Part shown: positions 26,063-33,708 of the stretch, piece by piece
Layout: each line of letters opens with the position of its first letter
Numbering within the stretch: the stretch's first letter is position 1
Assembly: GCF_014646095.1 (NCBI RefSeq)
Contig: NZ_BMMU01000031.1
Coordinates: 21,862 to 85,861, forward strand
Direction: 5' to 3'
Origin: Streptomyces lacrimifluminis
GTDB lineage: Bacteria; Actinomycetota; Actinomycetes; Streptomycetales; Streptomycetaceae
Length of the DNA stretch: 64,000 bases
Notes under the pieces: model-generated
Database searches by the model: none
Told to the model about the DNA's origin: nothing
Seen by the model: the letters and a program-made list of their open reading frames with translations, nothing else
Made by a program: the position numbers and the translations under genes

Positions 26063-26643
26063 GCACGAGGACGACAAGGTTCGAGGACCGGCTCCTGGCT
26101 GAGCTGAAGCGGGAGATAGAGCTGCGCGAAGGCCTGTCGACAGAGGTCGACACGGGCGGGCGCGGGACGAACACCCCCGTAGGGCGCCTGGTCACCCCGC
26201 GCCGGATCGCCCTCGTCGCGGCGACCTGCGCGGTGGCCGGGCTCGCCATGGTGCTCGTACCGGGTACGTCGGCCGACTCGGTGGCGTACGCGGTGGAGAG
26301 CCACGGTGACGGCAGTGTCACGCTCACCATCAAGGACCAGAAGATCGGTATCGAGGCACAGAACGAACTCGCGGAGAAACTGCGCCCGAAGGACATCCAG
26401 GTGATGGTGAACGTGCTCGCCCCCGGCTATGTCTGCGACTACGACGTCGTGGTCTGGGCGACCGGCAAGCAGGGCAAACGTGAACCCATCGTCGCCCTTC
26501 AGTGGAACCGGGAGATCACCCTGGGCCCCGGCAACGTGCTGGTGTTCGAGAACCTCAGCGGCCACACCGAGCCGCACAGAGTCAACGCCTACACGGGCAA
26601 GAGGGAAATCAAGCCCTGCGTCCCCGTGAAGTCCGCCCCGTGA
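26059..26643 (+). CDS. Single-pass membrane protein, possible sigma-factor partner
   Basis: A 194-aa protein. An N-terminal cytoplasmic stretch of about 48 residues (RFEDRLLAELKREIELREG, helical) is followed by one membrane helix (RIALVAATCAVAGLAMVLVPG) and an extracytoplasmic domain of about 120 residues with two cysteines. I see no HxxxCxxC anti-sigma motif. Position and topology still suggest it controls, or is controlled by, the ECF factor it overlaps. Its own stop overlaps the acyltransferase start (GTGA). The domain is not recognised. Confidence 0.7.
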   Translation: MSTRTTRFEDRLLAELKREIELREGLSTEVDTGGRGTNTPVGRLVTPRRIALVAATCAVAGLAMVLVPGTSADSVAYAVESHGDGSVTLTIKDQKIGIEAQNELAEKLRPKDIQVMVNVLAPGYVCDYDVVVWATGKQGKREPIVALQWNREITLGPGNVLVFENLSGHTEPHRVNAYTGKREIKPCVPVKSAP

Positions 26644-28154
26644 CCGGCCCCCCGGACGCCTCGGCGGAACGTACAGGCCGACTGGGCTGGCTGGACGCCC
26701 TGCGCGGGATCGCCGCGCTCGTCGTCGTGTTCGACCACTCGGCGTACTCCTTCCTCCCCGAGTTCCGGCGGGAGTTGATGCCGGAGTTCAACACCAGCCG
26801 GTTCGGCATCATGGTGTTCTTCCTGGTGAGCGGGTACATCATCCCGGCGTCACTGGAACGCCGGGGCTGTGTACGGACGTTCTGGATCGGGCGGGTCTTC
26901 CGCATCTACCCCCTGTGCGTGGCCACCGTCGCCGCGCTTCTCGCCCTCAGCCTGCTGGGCGTCGCCGAGTTGCGCACCGACCTCGGCACCGTCACCTCTG
27001 CCATCGCCCATCTCACCCTGTTCCAGGAGCTGTTGGGCACCCCCAGCATCCTTCTCGTCCTGTGGACGCTCTCCTACGAGATGGCGTTCTATCTCCTGGT
27101 CGTCGCCCTGTTCACGGTTCGCCGGCACGAGCGGCCGGCGCCGGTCGCCGCCACCCTGGCCGTGCTCGCCGCCGCGAGTGTGGCGGCGGGGGTCGCTGTC
27201 CCGGCCTCCGCGCTCTCCGGCGCGGTCGGCACCGGCCGGCTGGTCGCGGTCGCCGCGGTCGCGCTGGTGATCGCCGTCTGCTGTTCGAGCGCCGGATCGC
27301 CCCGACTCCGGGTGTTCGGGGGTGTGGTGGCCGGTTCGCTGGCGCTCGTGCTGGTTCTCTTCAACGGCACGGTTCCGGTGTGGGAAGGCCTGGTGATCCT
27401 CGCCGTGATGTTCCTCGGCACGGTCGTCCATCGCGCCGAGCACGGTCGGACCAGTTGGCAGTACGCCGCCGGCACAGCCGTCGTGGTCGTCGCCTGCGCC
27501 GTGGGGAGCGCCTACGGGTTCGGTGACGGGGACCACTTCACGCGGCGCGCCTGGATCACGGCGTTCCTGCTGGCCGTCCTCACCTTCGGCGCCGGACTGG
27601 CGCTGCGCGACCGCCGCGTACCGCGTGCGCTCATCGCCCTGGGGACGATCAGCTACTCGGTCTATCTGCTGCACCCGGTACTGCTGACGGTCACCGACAG
27701 CACGATCGGCCGGTGGCGGCAGGACAGCCCCGTACTCGAAGTGGCCTTCTTCGCCGTGCTGTTGCCGCTGTGCGCGCTGACCTATCTCTGCATCGAGGCG
27801 CCGGGGCAGGCGTGGGGGCGGCGGCTGGCGCGGCGGTGGCGGCCGAACAGACCTGGTGGGAGCGGGTCAGGCCCGGCCGGGCCAGGTGCCGATGCCGGCA
27901 CCGACCGAATACGTTGGCGCGCGGCGGCGATGACGACGACGCGTCACCACCCAGGAGGCGTCGCCGCTCGCGAGTGGCTGTCAACTCCCGTGAGGCTGAC
28001 AGTAGTTCCACCGCGGGAAGTGCTGGTGCCACTCGGCCCGAGTGATCGTCGGAGAGGCGGTTTCGCAGATCCGTTGGCGCGACGGGCACCCCCGATGTCC
28101 CGTGCCCGGAGCTCCGAAAGCGCCCTGTGGGTGCTGCCTGATCGACGCTGCTGA
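26640..28154 (+). CDS. Acyltransferase-3 family membrane enzyme
   Basis: A 504-aa OafA-like enzyme with about ten membrane helices that would transfer an acyl group to a cell-surface sugar or lipid. The signature start LGWLDALRGIAALVVVFDHSAYSF carries the conserved Arg and His. FFLVSGYIIPASLERR and WTLSYEMAFYLLVVALF follow, and ISYSVYLLHPVLL is near the end of the core. The core ends at about residue 400. The last 100 residues are Arg/Pro/Ser-rich with no family resemblance and may be frame-shifted read-through. Start is GTG, overlapping the preceding stop. Confidence 0.88.
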   Translation: MTGPPDASAERTGRLGWLDALRGIAALVVVFDHSAYSFLPEFRRELMPEFNTSRFGIMVFFLVSGYIIPASLERRGCVRTFWIGRVFRIYPLCVATVAALLALSLLGVAELRTDLGTVTSAIAHLTLFQELLGTPSILLVLWTLSYEMAFYLLVVALFTVRRHERPAPVAATLAVLAAASVAAGVAVPASALSGAVGTGRLVAVAAVALVIAVCCSSAGSPRLRVFGGVVAGSLALVLVLFNGTVPVWEGLVILAVMFLGTVVHRAEHGRTSWQYAAGTAVVVVACAVGSAYGFGDGDHFTRRAWITAFLLAVLTFGAGLALRDRRVPRALIALGTISYSVYLLHPVLLTVTDSTIGRWRQDSPVLEVAFFAVLLPLCALTYLCIEAPGQAWGRRLARRWRPNRPGGSGSGPAGPGADAGTDRIRWRAAAMTTTRHHPGGVAAREWLSTPVRLTVVPPREVLVPLGPSDRRRGGFADPLARRAPPMSRARSSESALWVLPDRRC

Positions 28155-28219
28155 CGGGCGGCCTGCCCGGCCTCGGCTCGTCGGTCAGTGGGCGCTACCA
28201 GGAGGGTGGGTTGTCCGGA

Positions 28220-28564
28220 TCAGCCCGCGTCGGGGACGGTGATTATCTTGCCGTCCTTGTCGAACGTGTGGGTCTCCCAGTACACGTCCCACTTGTCGCC
28301 GACCTCCTGCGGCACCTTGCCCTTCGGATAGCGCACCGATCCTGCCGGCGGCTCTTCCTTGTCCGACACACAGGAGCTGCCTGTGCTGCCTACGGACAGG
28401 ACGGGGTACTCGTCGCTGCCGCAGACGTTCTCCACGTACTCGAAGCCGGAACATCCGGTGAGGGCCACGACCGCTGCCGCGCTCACGAGAGCAGCAGCGG
28501 CGATACGGACCCTTCCGGGCCGAATGGCAGTGGCGGCTCGGCCGGTTCTGCGGGGCAGGTGCAT
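28220..28564 (-). CDS. Small secreted lipoprotein
   Basis: A 114-aa lipoprotein. Arg-rich N-terminus, hydrophobic AAAALVSAAAVVALTGCSGF with lipobox LTGC, then a domain of about 75 residues with two further cysteines that could form a disulfide. It resembles Streptomyces SCO0930-like lipoproteins of unknown role. I start at ATG 28564, which has GGAGAC 7 nt upstream; the longer in-frame extension has no signal-peptide logic. Confidence 0.75.
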   Translation of the reverse strand: MHLPRRTGRAATAIRPGRVRIAAAALVSAAAVVALTGCSGFEYVENVCGSDEYPVLSVGSTGSSCVSDKEEPPAGSVRYPKGKVPQEVGDKWDVYWETHTFDKDGKIITVPDAG

Positions 28565-28832
28565 GGTCGTCTCCAGTCGTCTTGGTCCGTCTGCCGCTAC
28601 TCTCGCCTCCAGGGAGCGCCCCTTCCATGAGTACGCGTACTCAGCACCGCACTCGCGGATACTCAACCGCTTTGATTCCAGGGGGATTTGAAGGGGTCGG
28701 GCTCGCATCGGCCAACCTGAACCGCACGTCACGAGGCTGGCGTGGGCGAGGTTGGGGTGGTCCTACTGGTGACGCCGTCACCAAGCACACCCAGGAGACC
28801 CGCCACACGCGCTACCGCCGTTGCTTCGCGGA

Positions 28833-29198
28833 CTACTCCGTACTGGAGCCGCAGGCGGCCTTCTGACCTGCGCGGCGCGGAAGGAGATCCTTCGCGCAAC
28901 GCCCCACCGATCCCACCACGCATACGCCGGTCAGCAGTGCCAGTACGACGACGGCCGGGTTGACCCACACCGGCACGAGGTCGTGGTCGGCGTCGCACTT
29001 GTTGCGCAGCGGGAACCACTGACCCGGCTCCCGCCAGTGCTCGGCGCGGTACTGATCGTCCATGGGCCGGCCGACGGAGGCGCATGTCTCGTCGATCTCG
29101 TGGCCGCCGGAGAACATGCCCACGAAGTAGGTGATCCCCAGCAGGAACGAGGAGGCGACAGCCACGGCCAGCCATGCCAAGGGGCTCAACCGGCGCAT
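28833..29198 (-). CDS. Small two-helix membrane protein
   Basis: A 121-aa protein with N-terminal helix LAWLAVAVASSFLLGITYFVGMF and a second helix VWVNPAVVVLALLTGVCVVGSVG. Between them is a loop of about 55 residues with two cysteines on the outside (HEIDETCASVG...RNKCDADHD). Not recognised. Its ATG overlaps the UvrA-like stop (TGATG), so it is translated from the same mRNA and may serve the same stress response. Confidence 0.65.
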   Translation of the reverse strand: MRRLSPLAWLAVAVASSFLLGITYFVGMFSGGHEIDETCASVGRPMDDQYRAEHWREPGQWFPLRNKCDADHDLVPVWVNPAVVVLALLTGVCVVGSVGRCAKDLLPRRAGQKAACGSSTE

Positions 29199-31780
29199 CA
29201 ACCACTCCCCCGGCTCATCGTCCGTACGCCCTCCCGCAGAAACCCGCCCGTCCGAGAACCGGTCGTCCCCTCGGCCACCGCGTCCGCGACCTGCTCCGGT
29301 GTCCCCTCCGCCACCACGAGTCCTCCCCCGGCGCCGCCCTCCGGGCCGAGGTCGATGATCCAGTCGGAGGCGCGCATGACGTCGAGGTTGTGCTCGATGG
29401 TCACCACCGAGTGCCCTGCGTCGACGAGGCGTTGGAGTACGTCGAGCAGGCGCGCGGTGTCGGCGGCGTGCAGGCCTGTGGTCGGCTCGTCGAGGAGGTA
29501 GAGCGTGCGGCCGGTCGTGCGGCGGCCCAACTCCTTGGCCAGTTTGAGTCGTTGGGCCTCGCCGCCGGAGATGGTGGTGGCGGGCTGGCCCAGGGGGAGG
29601 TAGCCGAGGCCCACGTCCGAGAGCCGTTGCAGGCGGGTGGCGATCTGCCGTACGCCCCGGAAGACGGTGAGTGCCTCGTCCACCGTGGCGGCCAGCACCT
29701 CGGCGATGTCGTACCCGTCGTAGCGCACCGCGAGCACCTCGCTCCGGAACCGGCGGCCCCGGCAGCCCGGGCACCGCACCTCCACCGCGGGCAGGAAGTG
29801 CATGTGCACGGCGAGCACACCGGCGCCCTCGCACCGTTCGCAGCGTCCGCCGGGCACGTTGAAGGAGAAGGCGGCCGGAGTCAGCCCCCTCGACCTGGCC
29901 GCCTCCTGCGCGGCGAAGAGTTCCCTGACCGGGGTGAAGACGTCCGCGTACGTCGCCGCGTTCGAGCGCGGGAGGCGGCTGATCGGCTCCTGGTCGATCG
30001 TCACGACCCTGTCGAGGTGCTCCCACCCGTCGATACCGTCATGCTCTCCCGGCGCCACAGTAGACATCGACAACACCCTTGGCGGGTCAAGACGTTGGTG
30101 CGCCACCCTGCCCAGCACATCCAGTATCAGCGTCGACTTGCCGGAGCCGGACGGCCCGGTGACCGTCACCAGCCGCCCGAGCGGAATCCGTACGGTGACG
30201 TCCCCGAGGTTGTGGGCACGGGCTCCGCGAACCACCAACTCCGCGCTGGACAAGGGCCGTTGCTTGCGTACGGGGTGCTGGAGCCGACCCGACAGATACG
30301 CCCCGGTGACGGACCCCTCCGTCGCCGCCACCTCCTCCGGAGTTCCCTCGGCCACGACCCGGCCGCCGTCCCGGCCCGCGCCCGGACCGATGTCGACGAC
30401 ATGGTCGGCGGCCCACAGCACGTCCAGGTCGTGCTCGATGACGAGGACCGTGTTGCCCAGGTCCCGCAGGCGGCGCAGTACGTCGATGAGGCGGGCCGTG
30501 TCCGCGGGGTGCAGTCCGATGGTCGGCTCGTCGAGGACGTACAGCATGCCGGTGAGGCCGGAGCCGAGCAGCGCGGCCAGGCGCAGCCGCTGGGACTCGC
30601 CCGCGGAGAGGCTGGTGCTCGACTGGTCGAGGGTCAGATAGCCGACCCCGGTGTCGACGAGCCGGCGTACCCGCTCCTCCAGGTCGGCGACGACGGGTTC
30701 GGCGAACCGCCACTCGTCCCCGGTGGAGAACGCCTTCAACTCCGCTACCCAGTCGGCGAGTTCGTCCAGGGGCAGGCGGGACGCGTCCGTGATGCCGAGC
30801 CCGTGCACGGTGACGGCCCGACTCTCGGCGCGCAACCGTGTCCCCGCGCACGCCCCGCAGGTCTCCTTCACCATCGAGCGCTCGGCCTTCTGCCGGTAGG
30901 CGGTGTCGTCGACGCGGTCGGCGTAGCGCCGCATGAACGCGGTGACGACGCCCTCGAAACGCCCCGCCGAGACGGTGGCCGGGGGCTCGATGCCGGGGAC
31001 GGGGAGGTGGCTGCGGAACTCGGGCGACTCGACCCCGTACAGCAGCAAGTCCCTTGAAGACACGGCCAGTTCGGCCACGGGAGCGTCGGTGTCGAAGGTG
31101 AGGTCGTAGTGGCGGGCCGCGGCTCGCAGCAGGGGCAGGTTCCGCTCGACGAGCTGCCTGGGCCAGCCGCGCACCGCACCGGCGGCGACACTCGACTCCT
31201 CGTCGACCAGGGTCCGTACGTCCACCCGGATCACCTCGCCGAGTCCGGTGCAGGACGGGCAGGCCCCGGCGGGCTTGTTGAAGGAGAAGGAACCCATGAC
31301 GAGTGCGGGCACGGGGGCGGAGCAGTGCGGGCAGGCGGCGCCCTCCCCCTCGGCTCCCGCCTCCACTCCCCCCTCGTCCGCCTCCTCGTCGCCCTCCGGG
31401 GCGTGGGCGTACGAAGGAGGGATCTCCGCACCGCAGTTGGGGCAGGGGCGTACGCCGATCCGGGACCAGAGCAGCCGCAGATAGGTGAAGACCTCGGTCG
31501 CGGTGCCGACCGTCGAACGCGGGCCGCGTCCCGCCGGACGCTGGTCGACGCTGACGGACGGGGACAGACCGGTGATCGAGTCGACGGAGGGCCGGCTGAC
31601 ACCGGCGGTCGCCACGCCCCACGCCTCCATGTACTGCCGGTGACTCTCCCGGTGGAGGGTGTCGAGGACGAGCGTGGACTTGCCGGAGCCGGAGAGACCG
31701 GTCACGACGACCAGTTTCTGCTTCGGGATCGTGAGCGAGACGTTCTTGAGGTTGTGCAGACGGGCGCCTTCGATGTGCAT
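29198..31780 (-). CDS. UvrA paralogue (drug-resistance-type, class II)
   Basis: An 860-aa ABC-type ATPase related to UvrA. The first P-loop is VTGLSGSGKSTL (K34), and the first signature is SLSAGESQRLRLAALLGSGLTGMLYVLDEPTIGLHP. The second half repeats VTGPSGSGKSTLILD and TISGGEAQRLKLAKELG...LYLLDEPTTGLH. Zinc-type CPNC/CPHC/CPSC and CERC/CPGC pairs are present. At this length it belongs to the accessory UvrA group (DrrC/TioU-like) linked to resistance to DNA-binding drugs, not housekeeping UvrA. I start at 31780, coupled to a leader ORF; ATG 31828 is in frame but its GAAGG is 1 nt away. Confidence 0.87.
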   Translation of the reverse strand: MHIEGARLHNLKNVSLTIPKQKLVVVTGLSGSGKSTLVLDTLHRESHRQYMEAWGVATAGVSRPSVDSITGLSPSVSVDQRPAGRGPRSTVGTATEVFTYLRLLWSRIGVRPCPNCGAEIPPSYAHAPEGDEEADEGGVEAGAEGEGAACPHCSAPVPALVMGSFSFNKPAGACPSCTGLGEVIRVDVRTLVDEESSVAAGAVRGWPRQLVERNLPLLRAAARHYDLTFDTDAPVAELAVSSRDLLLYGVESPEFRSHLPVPGIEPPATVSAGRFEGVVTAFMRRYADRVDDTAYRQKAERSMVKETCGACAGTRLRAESRAVTVHGLGITDASRLPLDELADWVAELKAFSTGDEWRFAEPVVADLEERVRRLVDTGVGYLTLDQSSTSLSAGESQRLRLAALLGSGLTGMLYVLDEPTIGLHPADTARLIDVLRRLRDLGNTVLVIEHDLDVLWAADHVVDIGPGAGRDGGRVVAEGTPEEVAATEGSVTGAYLSGRLQHPVRKQRPLSSAELVVRGARAHNLGDVTVRIPLGRLVTVTGPSGSGKSTLILDVLGRVAHQRLDPPRVLSMSTVAPGEHDGIDGWEHLDRVVTIDQEPISRLPRSNAATYADVFTPVRELFAAQEAARSRGLTPAAFSFNVPGGRCERCEGAGVLAVHMHFLPAVEVRCPGCRGRRFRSEVLAVRYDGYDIAEVLAATVDEALTVFRGVRQIATRLQRLSDVGLGYLPLGQPATTISGGEAQRLKLAKELGRRTTGRTLYLLDEPTTGLHAADTARLLDVLQRLVDAGHSVVTIEHNLDVMRASDWIIDLGPEGGAGGGLVVAEGTPEQVADAVAEGTTGSRTGGFLREGVRTMSRGSG

Positions 31781-31845
31781 CACGGGAGTTCGGTGGTCAG
31801 CCGTACCTTCAACCAGGCCTTCATCCATGCCTTCAAGTTTTTCAT
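31780..31845 (-). CDS. 21-codon leader ORF upstream of the UvrA paralogue
   Basis: A short ORF beginning MKNLKAWMKAWLKVRL and ending with Leu-Pro. AGGAG stands 5 nt before its ATG, which is the only good ribosome-binding site in the region. Its TGA overlaps the ATG of the UvrA paralogue (TGATG). The middle is built from three 12-bp tandem units (TTGAAGGCATGG-type) giving LKAW, MKAW, LKVR. This layout suits translational coupling or attenuation of a resistance gene. Homologues are unknown to me. Confidence 0.6.
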   Translation of the reverse strand: MKNLKAWMKAWLKVRLTTELP

Positions 31846-31850
31846 TGAAG
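31831..31850. promoter_or_regulatory. Inverted repeat at the leader start (possible MerR operator or hairpin)
   Basis: CTTCAA at 31831-31836 and TTGAAG at 31845-31850 form a perfect 6-bp dyad with an 8-bp spacer, covering the start codon of the leader ORF. MerR proteins bind dyads of this sort. The alternative is an RNA hairpin that masks the leader start. A further CTTCAA lies at 31911, next to the merR-type start. Confidence 0.4.
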
Positions 31851-31920
31851 CTCCTGTTGAGGCTTTGAGCGGGAGACTCCCGGGAAACCCGTGCCCGTAC
31901 TGCCTCTAAGCTTCAAATCC

Positions 31921-32670
31921 GTGACGAACCATGAGGTACGGCTGCGGCCCGTCGACCTGGCCCGGCTGTCGGGCCTGTCGACGCAGCAGATCCGCAACTA
32001 CGAGGACGCGGGCGTGCTGCCCCCGGCGACGCGGACGGAGTCGGGGTACCGCGTCTTCGGGGACGTGCACCGCCGCGCGCTGCTCACCTACCGCGCCCTG
32101 CAGCCCGGGTACGGGCCACTGGCGGCGACCGCCGTCATGCGCACCCTGCACGACGGGGACCTGCCCGGCGCCCTCGCGCTCGTCGACGCGGCGCACGCCG
32201 GACTGCACGAGCAGCGGACCGCCCTGCGGGCGACGCGCGAGGCCCTGGAGACGCTGGCCGGCCGGCGGACGCCGAAGGCGACGCCCCGTACGGCCGACCT
32301 GCGCATCGGCGAGGTGGCCGCACTGCTCGGCGTACGGACGTCCGCGCTGCGGGTGTGGGAGGCGGCGGGCCTGCTCACCCCGGCCCGCGAACGGGGCACG
32401 CGCTACCGGCAGTTCGGGCCCGACGACATCCGAGACGCCCGCCTGATCCAGACCCTCCGGCGCAGCCACTACCTCCTGGACCAGATCCGTCCCGTACTGG
32501 AGGAACTGCGCCGGGAGGGCGGCACGGAGGCACTACGAGCAGCGGTCACGGCACGCGGGGAGGCACTGGCGGGACGTACACGGGCGATGCTGGCGGGGTC
32601 GGGACGGCTGGCGGAGTACATGGACTCCCTGGACTGCACGGACGGCACCGAGCGGGCCGCGAACAGCTAA
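31921..32670 (+). CDS. MerR-family regulator with two DNA-binding domains
   Basis: A 249-aa protein carrying two MerR winged helices. The first is LRPVDLARLSGLSTQQIRNYEDAGVLPPATRTESGYRVF (about 7-45). The second is LRIGEVAALLGVRTSALRVWEAAGLLTPARERGTRYRQF (about 127-167), each followed by its own coiled segment. A normal MerR has only one. The GTG at 31921 has no RBS, and TCTAAG 11-16 bp upstream could be a -10 box, so it may be leaderless. It is divergent from the UvrA paralogue and is its likely regulator. Confidence 0.88.
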   Translation: MTNHEVRLRPVDLARLSGLSTQQIRNYEDAGVLPPATRTESGYRVFGDVHRRALLTYRALQPGYGPLAATAVMRTLHDGDLPGALALVDAAHAGLHEQRTALRATREALETLAGRRTPKATPRTADLRIGEVAALLGVRTSALRVWEAAGLLTPARERGTRYRQFGPDDIRDARLIQTLRRSHYLLDQIRPVLEELRREGGTEALRAAVTARGEALAGRTRAMLAGSGRLAEYMDSLDCTDGTERAANS

Positions 32671-32795
32671 AGCAGCAGATCCAGCATCACCGCACAAGGC
32701 AGCGACTGATCGCCGGCCGCCGCCTCCACCACCCGCGCTCTTGTTCCGGTCGCCGGGCTGTGGCTGACTGGCGGCGGCGCCGAGGGGGAGTGAGC

Positions 32796-33158
32796 ATGGG
32801 CAACTGGGCCGTGGTCTCGCAGTACGGGTTCGGGGAAGCGTACGTGACCGAGTTCGTCTGCAGTGGGCTGGAGACGAAGGAACAGGCACTGGCGAAACTC
32901 CGTGCTGTCCTCCGCACGTATCTGCCGAGGAAGAGCATTCGTGAGCGGTGGCGCCACGTGTACCGCTTCACCGACCAGGAGACCTATCTGGTGGTGATCA
33001 AGGGTGCGACCTCGACATTCGAGTGCACCCTGCGCGTCGCGGAGCTGATCTCGGACTCGCCCGACTCGACCGTGGCCGCGCGGGCGCGGGCGCGATGGGA
33101 GGACAGGCGCGCCGGAGGCGGCGACGGGCCGCAGGACCGGACCCCGCCCGGCCGCTGA
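32796..33158 (+). CDS. Conserved hypothetical protein
   Basis: A 120-aa cytoplasmic protein beginning MGNWAVVSQYGFGEAYVTEF. The alpha/beta body includes YRFTDQETYLVVIKG and ECTLRVAELISDS, and the tail is Arg/Gly/Pro-rich. No catalytic motif or membrane helix is visible and I do not recognise it. The ATG follows GGGGGAG. It is followed after 34 bp by the deaminase-like gene on the same strand. Confidence 0.6.
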   Translation: MGNWAVVSQYGFGEAYVTEFVCSGLETKEQALAKLRAVLRTYLPRKSIRERWRHVYRFTDQETYLVVIKGATSTFECTLRVAELISDSPDSTVAARARARWEDRRAGGGDGPQDRTPPGR

Positions 33159-33192
33159 GCGGCGACGCACCGAGCTGGGGCAGAGTGGACCC

Positions 33193-33708
33193 ATGGGTCA
33201 GGTGGATGACGCGGATCCCGCGCAGGCAGAGGCACAGGCACCGGTGCCGCTACAGGCACAGGTACAGGCACAGGCGCGTTCATGGCTCTCCGTCGCCGTT
33301 GCCGAGGCCCGCGCCGGGCTCGCCGAGGGCGGGATTCCGATCGGCGCCGCGCTCTACGGGGCCGACGGCACGCTGCTCGGGCGTGGGCACAACCGGCGGG
33401 TTCAGGACGGCGACCCCTCCATGCACGCGGAGACGGCGGCGTTCCGGAACGCGGGACGACAGCGTTCGTACCGTGGGACGACCATGGTCACCACGCTCTC
33501 GCCGTGCTGGTACTGCTCCGGTCTGGTCCGGCAGTTCGGTATCTCGCGGGTGGTCGTGGGCGAGGCCGTCACCTTTCACGGCGGCCACGACTGGCTCGCC
33601 GAGCACGGCGTCGGGATCGTGCTCCTCGACGACCCCGAGTGCGTCGACATGATGCGTGACTTCATCACGACCAATCCCGCACTGTGGAATGAGGACATCG
33701 GTGAGTGA
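33193..33708 (+). CDS. Cytosine/nucleoside deaminase-like zinc enzyme
   Basis: A 171-aa protein of the CDA fold resembling yeast-type cytosine deaminase. The zinc/catalytic motif HAE is at 78-80 and the second motif SPCWYCSG (C105, C108) completes the site. VTFHGGHDWL and a C-terminal EDIGE match the eukaryotic-like FCY1 group. The first 28 residues are a low-complexity Gln/Ala repeat encoded by CAGGCA-like units and are probably disordered. Its stop lies within the next gene, which starts 8 bp earlier. Confidence 0.82.
   Translation: MGQVDDADPAQAEAQAPVPLQAQVQAQARSWLSVAVAEARAGLAEGGIPIGAALYGADGTLLGRGHNRRVQDGDPSMHAETAAFRNAGRQRSYRGTTMVTTLSPCWYCSGLVRQFGISRVVVGEAVTFHGGHDWLAEHGVGIVLLDDPECVDMMRDFITTNPALWNEDIGE

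Noticed and set aside
31780..31828. Start of the UvrA paralogue at ATG 31828
   Set aside because: Its GAAGG is 1 nt from the ATG, and the 16 extra residues do not look like part of the domain. ATG 31780 overlaps the stop of a small ORF with a good RBS.
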